The notes beneath the pieces are model-generated. The model did no database searches. It worked only from the letters and a program-made list of their open reading frames with translations, and was not told where the DNA came from. From positions 124,001-188,000 of the forward strand of contig NZ_VOLC01000006.1 in assembly GCF_009797935.1 (NCBI RefSeq): a stretch of DNA of 64,000 bases. The letters are read 5' to 3'. The stretch's first letter is position 1. Every line of letters starts with the position of its first letter. Source of the stretch: Lunatibacter salilacus (GTDB taxonomy: Bacteria > Bacteroidota > Bacteroidia > Cytophagales > Cyclobacteriaceae). Position numbers and translations under genes: made by a program. Shown here piece after piece: positions 35,581 through 45,687 of this stretch.

Positions 35581-35874
35581 ATGACAGAGCTAACGACGAT
35601 AAAGCATATATTGACTGGCTTAAAAGGCGAATTAGCCGCCAAGTATCATGTTAGTTCTCTAGGCCTTTTTGGATCTGTTGTACGTGATGATTTTAATCCT
35701 GCAAGTAGCGACATCGATATTATTGTAGACTTTTCCAGTCCCATAGGTATCGAGTTCATTGATTTAGCCGAATATCTCGAGAGTGAGCTCAATAATCCGA
35801 TTGATCTAGTATCTAAAGCAGGCGTAAAGGATAAATATTATAAAGAAATAGAGCCTGAGATTATTTATGTCTAA
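35581..35874 (+). CDS. mntA: MNT-type nucleotidyltransferase antitoxin, module 2
   Basis: A 97-residue minimal nucleotidyltransferase started at MTELTTIKHIL; the frame upstream to 35539 is open but adds an unrelated leader. The motif is GLFGSVVRDDFNPASSDIDIIVDF, with both metal aspartates (D44, D46). It overlaps the start of the HEPN gene by eight bases, the same arrangement as in module 1, although the two modules differ clearly in sequence and so are not a recent duplication. Confidence 0.88.
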   Translation: MTELTTIKHILTGLKGELAAKYHVSSLGLFGSVVRDDFNPASSDIDIIVDFSSPIGIEFIDLAEYLESELNNPIDLVSKAGVKDKYYKEIEPEIIYV

Positions 35875-36202
35875 GCGTAATGCTGAGTAGTTAATAGAGG
35901 ATATCATTGACAGTGGCAATAAGATACTTTCTTATACAAAAGACCTATCATTTGATGAGTTCGTAAATGACAGCATGGTTGTTGATGCTGTTGTTCGAAA
36001 TTTTGAAATAATTGGAGAAGCTGCGAATAGGCTACCGACAGAATTTAAGGACCTATATGCTGACATCGATTGGCATCGAATCCGAGGTTTTAGGAACAGG
36101 ATCGTTCATGACTATTTTGGCGTTGATTACCAGATTGTTTGGGTTGTGAAAGAATCATTTCTTCCTGACTTGATTTCAAGACTGCAATTATTAGGCAAAT
36201 GA
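35867..36202 (+). pseudogene. hepT: HEPN-domain (HepT) toxin, module 2, with in-frame amber stop at codon 8
   Basis: Starting at the ATG that overlaps the MNT stop, the frame reads MSKRNAE, then TAG at 35888-35890, and continues in the same frame as LIEDIIDSGNKIL...SFDEFVNDSMVVDAVVRNFEIIGEA to the complete HEPN motif RNRIVHDY. Full length would be 111 residues, close to the 113 of module 1. The next ATG (35975) would give only 75 residues and lose the first helix. Either the toxin is inactivated by a point mutation, or a short or read-through form is made. Confidence 0.8.
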
Positions 36203-36309
36203 TATTTGACACATACCTCCCTGCGGTTTCCATGAGGATGGTGGAATACAGTTATTGATGTATCCACCGGAACTACTCTCAGATAATACAAAGGAAGAAA
36301 CCAAATAGC

Positions 36310-36410
36310 TTAATCATCTCCCAGCTACCCGTAGTCTGACCCCCGCTAGGTGTAGTTTGCAAACACACCTCCCTATCAAAAGGAATTTGCAATTCAGGTT
36401 ACGATGTAAT
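36310..36410. repeat. Palindromic repeat R2 after MNT/HEPN module 2
   Basis: The better preserved copy of the repeat at 35440. It contains AGGTGT-a-GTTTG/CAAAC-ACACCT, an almost perfect 23-base palindrome, followed by CCCTATCAAAAGGA. No gene is seen from 36203 to 36590. Confidence 0.7.
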
Positions 36411-36596
36411 ACCTCCATCATCGAAGAGAAAAGAGCTTAGAAAGAAATATGAAGAAAAGTATCTCCGAAAAAAAGATCCGGAGTGGACGGTTTTTGACAG
36501 GGATAGCTTCCCTTCCAATAATTTTAACAATGCAGTTAACAAAGGTGAAAATTCAAGACCAAAAATTAATTGTGCATGAAAATTTTATCTTAACAA

Positions 36597-36640
36597 AAAA
36601 AATCCCGGCAGAAAACTTCTACCGGGATTTTTTAATACCT
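36597..36640 (-). terminator. Rho-independent terminator of the second-to-last SusCD pair
   Basis: Inverted repeat AAATCCCGG ... CCGGGATTT with an 11-13 base loop and T-rich flanks on both strands, lying just after the stop of the SusD gene at 36657. Confidence 0.85.
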
Positions 36641-36656
36641 GATCCACAATTACCGA

Positions 36657-38219
36657 TTAGGGATAATCAGGATTTTGAGGAGTCAAGTTCGGATTGTTTT
36701 GCATTTCAGGAAGCGGATAAGGCATCAATAAATGCATGTTTCGGAGCGTCTGATTGGAGCTTAAGTTGACGTGGCCCACGAAATCATCGAAACCGTCTGT
36801 CAACTCATTATATGCCTTCCGCAAACGCAGCATGTCAAACCATGTAATCTGCTCGTAGCAGAGCTCATGCCATCTTTCTTTCCATACAGCTTCCCTAAAG
36901 GAATCCGTTGTAAATTCACCCAAGGCAGGTGTCTCAAGTTCTGCCCGGTCACGGATCCTCTTAAGGCCTTCATGAGCCAACGCATTGGGTCCGCCTACTT
37001 CGTTTTGAGCCTCTGCATACATTAATAACACCTCAGCGAATCGAATCAACGGCACATTGAGGTTATTCGCCCGGTTGCCGGGAACCCCAGCCGTACCCAA
37101 AGCAGCTCTGTTAAAATGTTTGAAAATGTAGGGAGCACCCAGATCAAACGGTTCGCCGCTTCCATTGGTATAATAAGACGTGTAAAAGAAGCCCTCCTGG
37201 TTTACCGCTCTCTTATCCCCCTCTTCAAAGGATTCATAGAATGCAATGGTAGGAACGGTACTTCCTGTACCCCCTGGTCCCTGGAACGTAACAGGCTTAA
37301 AGTTAGGGAACATATTATTCATGGGATTGCCTGCTACAATCACATTGTATTGAATCATGAACAAATGTTCCAATCGGTTACCGTTTGTCTCATCGTGCAA
37401 GTCTCCATATTCGGGGAACAGATTGATAGAGCCGGGGTTTCCGTTGGCATACTCGATTACTTCTAGCGATTTGTTTGCAGCTAGGGTATAGTACTGTGTG
37501 CCAAGGTTAAGGGGGAAACCTGCCATAGTCAGGTAGACTTTAGCCAACTGGGCCTTGACAGCGGCCTGAGAAACACGTCCACTTTGGTCCATCCAAGGCA
37601 AGCCTGCACTTTCGGCTGCCAGCAAGTCTTCAACAATCAAGTCGTAGATTTGCTGCTGTGGAGCTGGAGAAGGCCTAAAGTCTTCTGAGCTTGCCGTTTG
37701 TGGAGCTGTAATCAACGGAACATTTCCCCAGAGCCGTACAGCGTAGAAATAAGCCCAAGCTCTAAGAAATCGCGCCTCTCCCAAGATTTTTCGCTTTTGG
37801 TTCTCGTCCATAGGTGTGATCGCAGGAACTCTGTCCAATACCAAATTTGCTTGTGCAATTACCCTATAGAGACCATTCCACCAGTTAATCACGTGTTGCG
37901 TCCTGCCGTCATAAATCAACCCATATAAGTTGTTTAAGTCGGAATTCTGAGCCGTCTCCGTTGTTGAAGTACCAGTAGTAGCCTCCATAAGCTGCCACGT
38001 AGAAGAGAAAATACCTCCATCACCTCCATAAAATCGCATGTCCGCGTAAACTGACGCAAGTGCAGCTTCTGCATGATCCGGAATGGTATAAAATGACTCC
38101 GGTGTCAAGTTGGATGGGTCCTCCTCGCTGAGGAAATCCGCACATCCAGTATTAAAGGTAAGAAGCGCCAACCCTAGGGAAAGGAAGGAAAGAGCTTTTC
38201 GTTTTATATTAAATTTCAT
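36657..38219 (-). CDS. SusD/RagB-family lipoprotein (third SusCD pair)
   Basis: A 520-residue SusD-type glycan-binding lipoprotein. Signal MKFNIKRKALSFLSLGLALLTFNTGC with cysteine 26, then ADFLSEEDPSNLTPESFYTIPDHAEAALASVYADM, a standard SusD opening. Other family blocks are ILGEARFLRAWAYFYAVRLWGNVPLI, LIRFAEVLLMYAEAQNE and VWKERWHELCYEQITWFDMLRLRKAY. It follows its susC by 32 bases and ends at a terminator, so this operon appears to hold only the two genes. Confidence 0.94.
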   Translation of the reverse strand: MKFNIKRKALSFLSLGLALLTFNTGCADFLSEEDPSNLTPESFYTIPDHAEAALASVYADMRFYGGDGGIFSSTWQLMEATTGTSTTETAQNSDLNNLYGLIYDGRTQHVINWWNGLYRVIAQANLVLDRVPAITPMDENQKRKILGEARFLRAWAYFYAVRLWGNVPLITAPQTASSEDFRPSPAPQQQIYDLIVEDLLAAESAGLPWMDQSGRVSQAAVKAQLAKVYLTMAGFPLNLGTQYYTLAANKSLEVIEYANGNPGSINLFPEYGDLHDETNGNRLEHLFMIQYNVIVAGNPMNNMFPNFKPVTFQGPGGTGSTVPTIAFYESFEEGDKRAVNQEGFFYTSYYTNGSGEPFDLGAPYIFKHFNRAALGTAGVPGNRANNLNVPLIRFAEVLLMYAEAQNEVGGPNALAHEGLKRIRDRAELETPALGEFTTDSFREAVWKERWHELCYEQITWFDMLRLRKAYNELTDGFDDFVGHVNLSSNQTLRNMHLLMPYPLPEMQNNPNLTPQNPDYP

Positions 38220-38251
38220 CTATGTTATCATTTTAGGTTATTACCGAAGGA

Positions 38252-41200
38252 TTAAAGAGTTACCTGCAGGCCTAGCATATAGGTTGTAGGCTTGGGATAA
38301 GCATGCCAATTCATACCTTGGGAAAAGGCATTCTGCGCATTTCCTCCACGAATCGGAGCCACTTCCGGATCACCGATAATGTCGCTGCCAGTCAGTAAGA
38401 AGAAATTTTGAACAGTAGTATATACCCTCAATCTGCTTAACTTAACCCGGTTAGCCACTTCGGAGGGGAATGTATATCCAAGAAGTACGTTTCTTCCCCT
38501 TAAAAAGGATGCATCTTTTACCCAGTGGGAATCAACATTCGTAACGTAACCCGCCCTAGTATCTCTAATTTCCGCAACCATTGTATTTTGATTGGTAGGA
38601 GTCCATGCGTTTAAAACGGTACGATAGCTGTTTGCAAGGGCTTGTCTATCTTCACTTGGATGCAAGTTCATGTCCAACAGGTCATTTCCATACATATACT
38701 GTAGTTCAAGTGTCAAATCCCAATTTTTAAACGTAACATTATTGTTCATGGCTCCCCACATATTTGGGTTTCCGTTTCCTATGATCTGCCTATCGGAATC
38801 ATTGATAGCTTTGTCTCCATTTATATCCAGGTACTTAATATCACCGGGAAGTATGGTTAACCCGTTTCTATAACTTACGTATTCGGCAGCTTCACTTCTT
38901 TCAGCCTCACTCCAAGTACCCAATCGAACTAGACCCCAGAATGAACCTACAGGTTCTCCTACACGAATGATATTTGTCTGGTTGGTGAAATTGGGCCCAC
39001 CCACTCCGAAAATATCCGCAGGCGTAGCTAAGGACAATACCTTGTTTCTGTTTGCCGAAAGGTTAAAAGATGTATTCCAAGTGAAGTCACCCTTTTCTAC
39101 ATTGACGGTATTAATGGTAAACTCAATCCCTTTATTCTCCATGGAGCCTACGTTGCTTCGGATAGTGGCGTATCCGCTGGTTCTCGGAACTGGAGAATCC
39201 AATAACATGTCTGTAGTCTTTCTGTAATAAAAATCCAATTCAACGGACACTCTGTTTTGGAATAATCCCAACTCTAATCCAATATCACTTTGTGCTGTTT
39301 TTTCCCATCTAAGATTAGGATTGGCTAGTCGGTTAAGACCTGTCCCTCCTACCTGCGTTTCATTGTAAATCGCAGAGTAATTGGAACTAAGCAAAGCAAG
39401 GGAAGCGTAAGGGGGAATTTCAGAGTTGCCGGTAAGACCATAGCTGGCTCTCAATTTCAAATTTGAAATTGTAGCATTACCTTTCAGAAATCCTTCCTCA
39501 GAAAGTCTCCATGCCAAAGCTGTGGAAGGGAAAAAGGCATATTTGTTATTTTCACCGAATTTGGACGCGCCATCGGCTCTACCTGTTGCTGTAAACAAAT
39601 ACTTACCATCCAAGCTGTAGTTTATTCTGGCAAAATATGAGTTGAGTGCATGTCTATTCGCGCTTGAACCTACCCGGGGCAACTGGGAACCAGCTCCCAA
39701 GTTATCGAAGGTAAAGAAATCCGTGGCGAAGTTCTGTATACTGGCACTCATGGAGGTGAACGTATTTTCCTGCCAGGAGATACCCAATAATCCAGTAAAG
39801 GAATGTCGGTCTGCAAACACTTTATTATAGGTCAGGTAATTTTCCAACGACCAAAAGCTATCTCTCATCATGCTTTTTGATGCCGTACCGTTTTGGGCGA
39901 TAGCCAAGGTCCGTGTACTTGATTGACTGTTTTCCTGGGTCATGATATTGACGCCAAGAACAGTCCGCATTTCCAACCCTTCGGCAAACTTGATATTGGA
40001 GTATGCACTACCCAAAGTCGTTTGTGTATTAAGAATATACCTACGTCCGTAAAGCCGGTGCATGGAACTCATAGTACCTTCAGCAAAAGGATAGTCCCTG
40101 TTGTTGGCAAATACTCCGTCATCATATCTGACAGGCAAAAATGGGAAATCTTCCACAATCTGACGTGGAACTGCATCACTTACATCCACCAAATTTTCTT
40201 CCTGTGTGTTGTAGCTGAGGGTACCTCCAACGGTCAACCATGATTTTACCTTGTCTTCAATGGTAAATCGAGTGGCGTATCGGGTTAAATAGGAAGTCTT
40301 CAACAACCCCTGATCATCCCGGTATCCTAATGAAAGAGAATAAGTGGTTCTTTCATTGCCACCAGTAAACCCTAACTGATGGTTTTGTGAAATTTTATTT
40401 TGAGTAGTTTCTTCCAGCCAGTTTGTGTCATGTAAGGGGTTGCCCTGACTATCGAATACTCTGGGGTCAGTACGACGAAGGGCAGGGTTAAGGTATGCCC
40501 ATCTGCCGTCATTCCATCCGACCGGATCATATTTTTCCATATTTCTCCATGCCAAGTCTTCAACCATCATATATTCCGCAGCGTTCAAAACCTCCGGTCT
40601 GTTGGGACCTATAGTGTTTACACTCATGTCCACATTGTAAGTCAGGGTTCCTTCACCCGCTTTTCCTTTTTTGGTGGTAACCAAGATAACACCATTTGCA
40701 CCTCTTGAACCGTAGATTGCGGTGGATGAAGCATCTTTCAATACTTCCACAGACACGATATCGTTGGGGTTGATGTAATCGATAGGGTTACTGGCTTGGT
40801 CCATGGTACCCATGGGAAGCATTACCCCATCTACCACATACAAGGGGTTGTTGGAAGAGTTGATGGAGCTAAATCCACGGATCCGAACGTTTGTTCGTCC
40901 TCCTGGACGACCTGAGTTGGTGTTTACCTGCACACCCGCTACCCTACCTGCCAGAGCTTGGTTAAGTGATGGTGCAGGTCTCTCACTAAGTTCTGCAGAA
41001 CTTACAGACCCTACCGATCCGGTAAGATCGGATTTTCTCTGGGTACCGTATCCAATAATGACTACCTCCTCAAGAGAAGATGAATCTTCCTTTAGCGTGA
41101 CATTAATTACCGTCTGGTTTCCAACCCGGATCATTTGGGTTTCGTATCCGATAAAGGAAATAACCAAAGTAGCACTTTCAGCAACATTAATGGAATATCT

Positions 41201-41461
41201 ACCGTCTATGTCAGTTACTGTTCCCTGAGTAGTTCCCTGCACAGAAATGGTTGCACCCGGCATGGGATCTCCCGCTGGGTCTGTAACGACACCTGAAACG
41301 ACGACATTTACTTTGTCGCTCACCTCTGAATTAACGAGTAAGCGTTCGACTCGGTCCGTGGAAACAGCCGAGGCAGTAAACGTGAAAGCACCTGAAAGGC
41401 AAACTCCGTAGAGCATTCCCTTCGTTGATTTCAAGAATACATTTTGTAATCCTTTTTTCAT
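38252..41461 (-). CDS. SusC/RagA-family TonB-dependent receptor (third pair)
   Basis: A 1069-residue importer. An N-terminal signal region is followed by a carboxypeptidase-regulatory-like domain (about 53-130, GVVTDPAGDPMPGATISVQGTTQGTVTDIDG), the SusC box LEEVVIIGYGTQRKSDLTGSVGSVSS, plug (LNQALAGRVAGVQV, PLYVVDGVMLP, SSTAIYGSRGANGVI) and barrel ending MLGLQVTL. No STN domain. It diverges from another susC gene over a 1,050-base AT-rich spacer. Confidence 0.95.
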   Translation of the reverse strand: MKKGLQNVFLKSTKGMLYGVCLSGAFTFTASAVSTDRVERLLVNSEVSDKVNVVVSGVVTDPAGDPMPGATISVQGTTQGTVTDIDGRYSINVAESATLVISFIGYETQMIRVGNQTVINVTLKEDSSSLEEVVIIGYGTQRKSDLTGSVGSVSSAELSERPAPSLNQALAGRVAGVQVNTNSGRPGGRTNVRIRGFSSINSSNNPLYVVDGVMLPMGTMDQASNPIDYINPNDIVSVEVLKDASSTAIYGSRGANGVILVTTKKGKAGEGTLTYNVDMSVNTIGPNRPEVLNAAEYMMVEDLAWRNMEKYDPVGWNDGRWAYLNPALRRTDPRVFDSQGNPLHDTNWLEETTQNKISQNHQLGFTGGNERTTYSLSLGYRDDQGLLKTSYLTRYATRFTIEDKVKSWLTVGGTLSYNTQEENLVDVSDAVPRQIVEDFPFLPVRYDDGVFANNRDYPFAEGTMSSMHRLYGRRYILNTQTTLGSAYSNIKFAEGLEMRTVLGVNIMTQENSQSSTRTLAIAQNGTASKSMMRDSFWSLENYLTYNKVFADRHSFTGLLGISWQENTFTSMSASIQNFATDFFTFDNLGAGSQLPRVGSSANRHALNSYFARINYSLDGKYLFTATGRADGASKFGENNKYAFFPSTALAWRLSEEGFLKGNATISNLKLRASYGLTGNSEIPPYASLALLSSNYSAIYNETQVGGTGLNRLANPNLRWEKTAQSDIGLELGLFQNRVSVELDFYYRKTTDMLLDSPVPRTSGYATIRSNVGSMENKGIEFTINTVNVEKGDFTWNTSFNLSANRNKVLSLATPADIFGVGGPNFTNQTNIIRVGEPVGSFWGLVRLGTWSEAERSEAAEYVSYRNGLTILPGDIKYLDINGDKAINDSDRQIIGNGNPNMWGAMNNNVTFKNWDLTLELQYMYGNDLLDMNLHPSEDRQALANSYRTVLNAWTPTNQNTMVAEIRDTRAGYVTNVDSHWVKDASFLRGRNVLLGYTFPSEVANRVKLSRLRVYTTVQNFFLLTGSDIIGDPEVAPIRGGNAQNAFSQGMNWHAYPKPTTYMLGLQVTL

Positions 41462-42511
41462 TTTTTTAGGTTTTTGTAATGATAATAATTGACTTTAAAT
41501 ACTTGGCAGACTGAATTATTCAACTGACAGTAGTAGCAAGAAGATTACTTGCAGGCATTGAGAGGGATAGGTTATTACATATGCGACTTTTTAGGGTAAT
41601 TTGGAGTAGAAGGATTCCCTCTGCTTTAATCGTTCGTGGTACAATAAGTCGATTTGGAAATATGCTGATTGCTTGGGAATTAGAGTTTATTTTTAAAAAA
41701 AATAATTCGCTAGATCAGTTTTTTTAGATTTTGGGTTATTTTATTTATTTTTAATTAATCAAAATATTTAATTGAGTTTTTTGTTTTTAAATAGATATCA
41801 ATACTTTAATTACTAAATATCCAAATATTATTTAAATAAAACTTAAAATTTTTATAAGCAGTTTGAGATTGTTTGTTGCTTACAAGAAAATTTTACGAGG
41901 CATCCATCTTGCATCATTTTATTTCCAAATGTAAAAAATTTTCAAACAATACCCGTATAATAAATCCATTTTTTAGTTTATCTTTTTGTTAAATAAAGAA
42001 TGCTTCCACTGCTGTAGAATTTTTTGATTCTGACGAAATGATTTTTAGCTATTATTGATGGTCAAGTTAATTTTAAAACCCAAAAACTACCTATTATTTC
42101 ATATTATTTATGTTATATTTAATATTTAATGTAAATTGAATAAAATTAATTTAACTACCTTTTTTTAAATATTTAAAAATTCGACACCACTCCTTCGAAT
42201 TTAAAATTCTTTTTTTAGACTAAAGGCAATTTTTCAATTTAAAAAAAATCGCTGGTAGGATAAAGTCTCACAAGCCAGCAAATTTAATTTTACACACCAG
42301 GCAATAGGAATATAAGTATTCTTCTACGTAAAAATTAGTCAATTTTAATTTTAATGAAATCGGTTGCATTATAAATTACCAATGTCTAATATTAGATTTT
42401 TTAAAACAAAATTTGTTTTGAGGATCAATTAATTTAAACAATAGCCTATGGGAAAATAAAGGGGAAAAGTAATTCGTGATAATATCAATTAACAGTTTAA
42501 ACTCAAAAATT
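41462..42511. other. AT-rich divergent spacer between two susC genes
   Basis: About 1,050 bases with runs of A and T and no plausible gene on either strand. It must carry the promoters of both SusCD operons, but I see no convincing TAnnTTTG box. Length and composition are unlike the other spacers in the window. Confidence 0.6.
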
Positions 42512-45500
42512 ATGAAAAGAATGATACCCATTCAATTAAAAAATCAGAGTTGGGCTTGGTTGTTTTTAGCCATCCTGTATCTCAGTATTCCACATTACGT
42601 TCAAGGCAGCAATACCCCAAGTCTAATTAAGGAAGGAAGCTCTTCTAAATTATCTCCGGATGTAGCTGAAATCACCGTTACCGGAGTCGTCACCGAAGAA
42701 TCGGGAGAGGGCATACCAGGTGTCACTGTTTTTATTGCCGGAACTGGTGTAGGCACTGCCACCGATATTGACGGACGGTATTCCCTCACAATACCCGAAG
42801 ATTCAGAACTTACATTCTCCTATATAGGGTTTGTCACCCAAGTCATCCAGGTAGGAAACCGAAGTGAGATTAACATTACACTGATGACCGATATGGCTTC
42901 CCTAGAAGAGGTTGTCGTAATCGGTTATGGAACGGCAAGAAAGCGTGATATTACCGGTGCCGTATCCTCTGTGACAGCTACCCGATTGGAAAATGAAAAC
43001 CCAAATTCAGTACAAGATGTACTTCGCGGAAACATCGCTGGACTCAATGTAGGACTTAATACTTCTGCAAAAGGTGGGGGTGGTCTCGAAGTACGGGGAA
43101 GAACTTCTCTAAATGCAGGAGGAAGCCCGCTTATCGTTTTAGATGGTGCAATTTACTACGGTCAACTTGCAGATATAAATCCCAATGATATTGAAACGAT
43201 AGATGTATTAAAAGATGCCAGCTCTGCGGCTGTATTCGGAGCAAAGGCCGCCAATGGGGTGGTCCTTGTAAATACAAAAAGAGGTAAACTGGGTAAGCCT
43301 GTTATTAAAATAAACACCAACTGGGGAACTCAGGGAATGGCCAAACATGAGCCAGTTTATGACGGCCCTGGGTTTCTTTCTTGGAGAGAGGATGTGATGG
43401 AAAGTATCAACGCAGGTGGTTTTGAGCCATATCGGTTTTCCAATCCCAGCACATTACCATCAGACATATCTATGGACACCTGGTTATCCTACGACGGTTC
43501 CGAAGGTGATCCCGAAACTGTTTGGCTTCAGCGCTTAAACATGCAGCCACTTGAAATCGAAAATTATAAAAGGGGCCAAACCACAGACTGGTACAGCATG
43601 ATGTTTCAGAACGGCTTGCGGCAGGACCATACAGTTAGCCTCTCCGGCAGAAGCGAGGACTTTCAGTATTACTGGTCGATGGGGTACTTGGATAATGACG
43701 GCTTGATCGTGGGAGACAAATTCACCACTATCCGAAGTCGGTTTAATATTGAAGGAAATGTAAACAAATGGCTGACTGTAGGCATGAACACGCAGTTCGC
43801 TGACAGGGACGAAAGCCAGGTTCCGGTAGCATGGGGAAACCTGACAAACCTTTCACCTTGGGCGGAACCTTTCCTAGAAGACGGTAGTCTTCGATTTATG
43901 CCTAATGAAGAAGTGAGCGGGGGAAGACACCCTTATTATACTCCAAGTTTTACTGATAGGCTTCAAAGAGAAACTACCATAAACTCTACCCTATTTGCCG
44001 CAATAAAACTCCCTTTTGGTATTAAATTCCGAACTAACTTCACACCTAGATATGAGTTTTACGAGCGATATAATCATGAGATGGCGGGTCACCAGGATTT
44101 CGAAAATATGGGAGGTCGTGCAAGCAGGCAACAACGCAAGGTATACTTTTGGCAAGTGGACAATATTCTTAGCTGGAATAAAAGCATCAATGACATCCAT
44201 AACTTCGACGTAACCTTTTTGGCCAATGCAGAAAAATTTCAAAGCTGGGACAACACGATGACCAATACGGGCTTTGAGCCGCATGACAGATTGGGTTTTC
44301 ATAATATTGGAGCAGGAATCAATCCCATCATCTCAAGCAATGACCAGTATCATACCGCTGATGCCTTGATGGGAAGGTTAATTTATTCCTTCAATGACAA
44401 ATACGTCACCACTGTGTCAGTTCGAAGAGACGGGTATTCAGCGTTCGGTCAAAGTAACCCCAGAGCTACATTTACATCGGCTGCTTTTGCGTGGATGTTT
44501 ACTGATGAGGACTTTGTAAATATTCCTTGGTTGGATTTCGGGAAGTTGAGAGCCTCCTGGGGTAGCAATGGTAACCGGGATATAGGTCGGTATGCAGCAT
44601 TATCGGATCTAGCGACTGGCAAATACTTTTACCAGCGACCAGCCGGTCAGCTATATTTTGTCAGCCAATTATATGTCAACAGAATGGCAAACCAGAATCT
44701 GCAATGGGAAAGGACTGCTTCCGTCAATTTAGGGCTTGATTTCTCCATGTTCAAAAATGTAATTGACGGATCAATAGAAATATACCAGATGAATACCACC
44801 GATCTTCTTGTAGAAAGAAGCTTACCGGATATTTTAGGTTTTAATTTTGTGTCTTCCAATTTGGGCGAAATACAAAACAGAGGAGTTGAAGTATCCCTCA
44901 ATAGCTTGAATATGCAGCGGGCTAACTTTACATGGCGGTCCAATTTGAATTTTCAGATGAACCGAAATAAGATCTTACGTCTTTACGGTGATTTGGATAA
45001 AGATGGCAACGAATTGGACGATATAAGAAACCGTTGGTTCATCGGAAGGCCCATTGATCAGATTTGGGATTATAAGGCTCTGGGAATATGGCAATCGGAT
45101 GAAGCCGAACAGGCTGCTGACTATGGGGTGAAACCCGGCGATTTCAAAGTGGAAGATGTCAACAACGACGGGGTATTTACAAATGATGATAGACAGTATT
45201 TGGGGTACAGCCAACCAAGGTCCCGCTGGAGCTTAAGAAATGAATTTAAGCTGTACAATAATTTTGATATTTCCTTTATGATGTATGCTTATTGGGGGCA
45301 TATGGGAACATTCAATCAGCTGCAAAACCGGCAGGGATTTTTGGACCGTTCCAATTCCCACATTTTGCCTTATTGGACAGAGGAGAATCCAAATAACGAA
45401 TGGGCGAGACTATACTCCAGTCAAGGAGGTGCCAGTCCGCTTAACGTCTACAGAATGCGTTCATTTATTAGGTTTGAAAATATCTCATTTGCGTATTCAA

Positions 45501-45661
45501 TGCCAAAGCAAATTGCAGAGCGGCTTAGTATGCAAAATGTCCGGATTTATGGCAATGTCAGAAACGTGGGCTTTTTTGCCCCAGAGTTCAACTTCTGGGA
45601 TCCTGAAACTGCCGCACCAACTCCGCGCCTATTTACTATAGGTTTGGATTTGACCCTGTAA
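42512..45661 (+). CDS. SusC/RagA-family TonB-dependent receptor (fourth pair)
   Basis: A 1049-residue importer started at MKRMIPIQLKN (42512), which gives a good signal peptide (WAWLFLAILYLSIPHYVQG); the GTG at 42476 is a poorer start. Domains: carboxypeptidase-regulatory-like (about 55-130, GVVTEESGEGIPGVTVFIAGTGVGTATDIDG), SusC box LEEVVVIGYGTARKRDITGAVSSV, plug (VQDVLRGNIAGLNV, PLIVLDGAIYYG) and barrel ending TIGLDLTL. Its susD follows after 26 bases. Confidence 0.95.
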   Translation: MKRMIPIQLKNQSWAWLFLAILYLSIPHYVQGSNTPSLIKEGSSSKLSPDVAEITVTGVVTEESGEGIPGVTVFIAGTGVGTATDIDGRYSLTIPEDSELTFSYIGFVTQVIQVGNRSEINITLMTDMASLEEVVVIGYGTARKRDITGAVSSVTATRLENENPNSVQDVLRGNIAGLNVGLNTSAKGGGGLEVRGRTSLNAGGSPLIVLDGAIYYGQLADINPNDIETIDVLKDASSAAVFGAKAANGVVLVNTKRGKLGKPVIKINTNWGTQGMAKHEPVYDGPGFLSWREDVMESINAGGFEPYRFSNPSTLPSDISMDTWLSYDGSEGDPETVWLQRLNMQPLEIENYKRGQTTDWYSMMFQNGLRQDHTVSLSGRSEDFQYYWSMGYLDNDGLIVGDKFTTIRSRFNIEGNVNKWLTVGMNTQFADRDESQVPVAWGNLTNLSPWAEPFLEDGSLRFMPNEEVSGGRHPYYTPSFTDRLQRETTINSTLFAAIKLPFGIKFRTNFTPRYEFYERYNHEMAGHQDFENMGGRASRQQRKVYFWQVDNILSWNKSINDIHNFDVTFLANAEKFQSWDNTMTNTGFEPHDRLGFHNIGAGINPIISSNDQYHTADALMGRLIYSFNDKYVTTVSVRRDGYSAFGQSNPRATFTSAAFAWMFTDEDFVNIPWLDFGKLRASWGSNGNRDIGRYAALSDLATGKYFYQRPAGQLYFVSQLYVNRMANQNLQWERTASVNLGLDFSMFKNVIDGSIEIYQMNTTDLLVERSLPDILGFNFVSSNLGEIQNRGVEVSLNSLNMQRANFTWRSNLNFQMNRNKILRLYGDLDKDGNELDDIRNRWFIGRPIDQIWDYKALGIWQSDEAEQAADYGVKPGDFKVEDVNNDGVFTNDDRQYLGYSQPRSRWSLRNEFKLYNNFDISFMMYAYWGHMGTFNQLQNRQGFLDRSNSHILPYWTEENPNNEWARLYSSQGGASPLNVYRMRSFIRFENISFAYSMPKQIAERLSMQNVRIYGNVRNVGFFAPEFNFWDPETAAPTPRLFTIGLDLTL

Positions 45662-45687
45662 TTGTTGGAAACCAAAAAGAAGAAAAA

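Noticed and set aside
36449-36769. 106-residue plus-strand frame
   Set aside because: It runs through the terminator and into the antisense of the SusD gene end; no protein features of its own.
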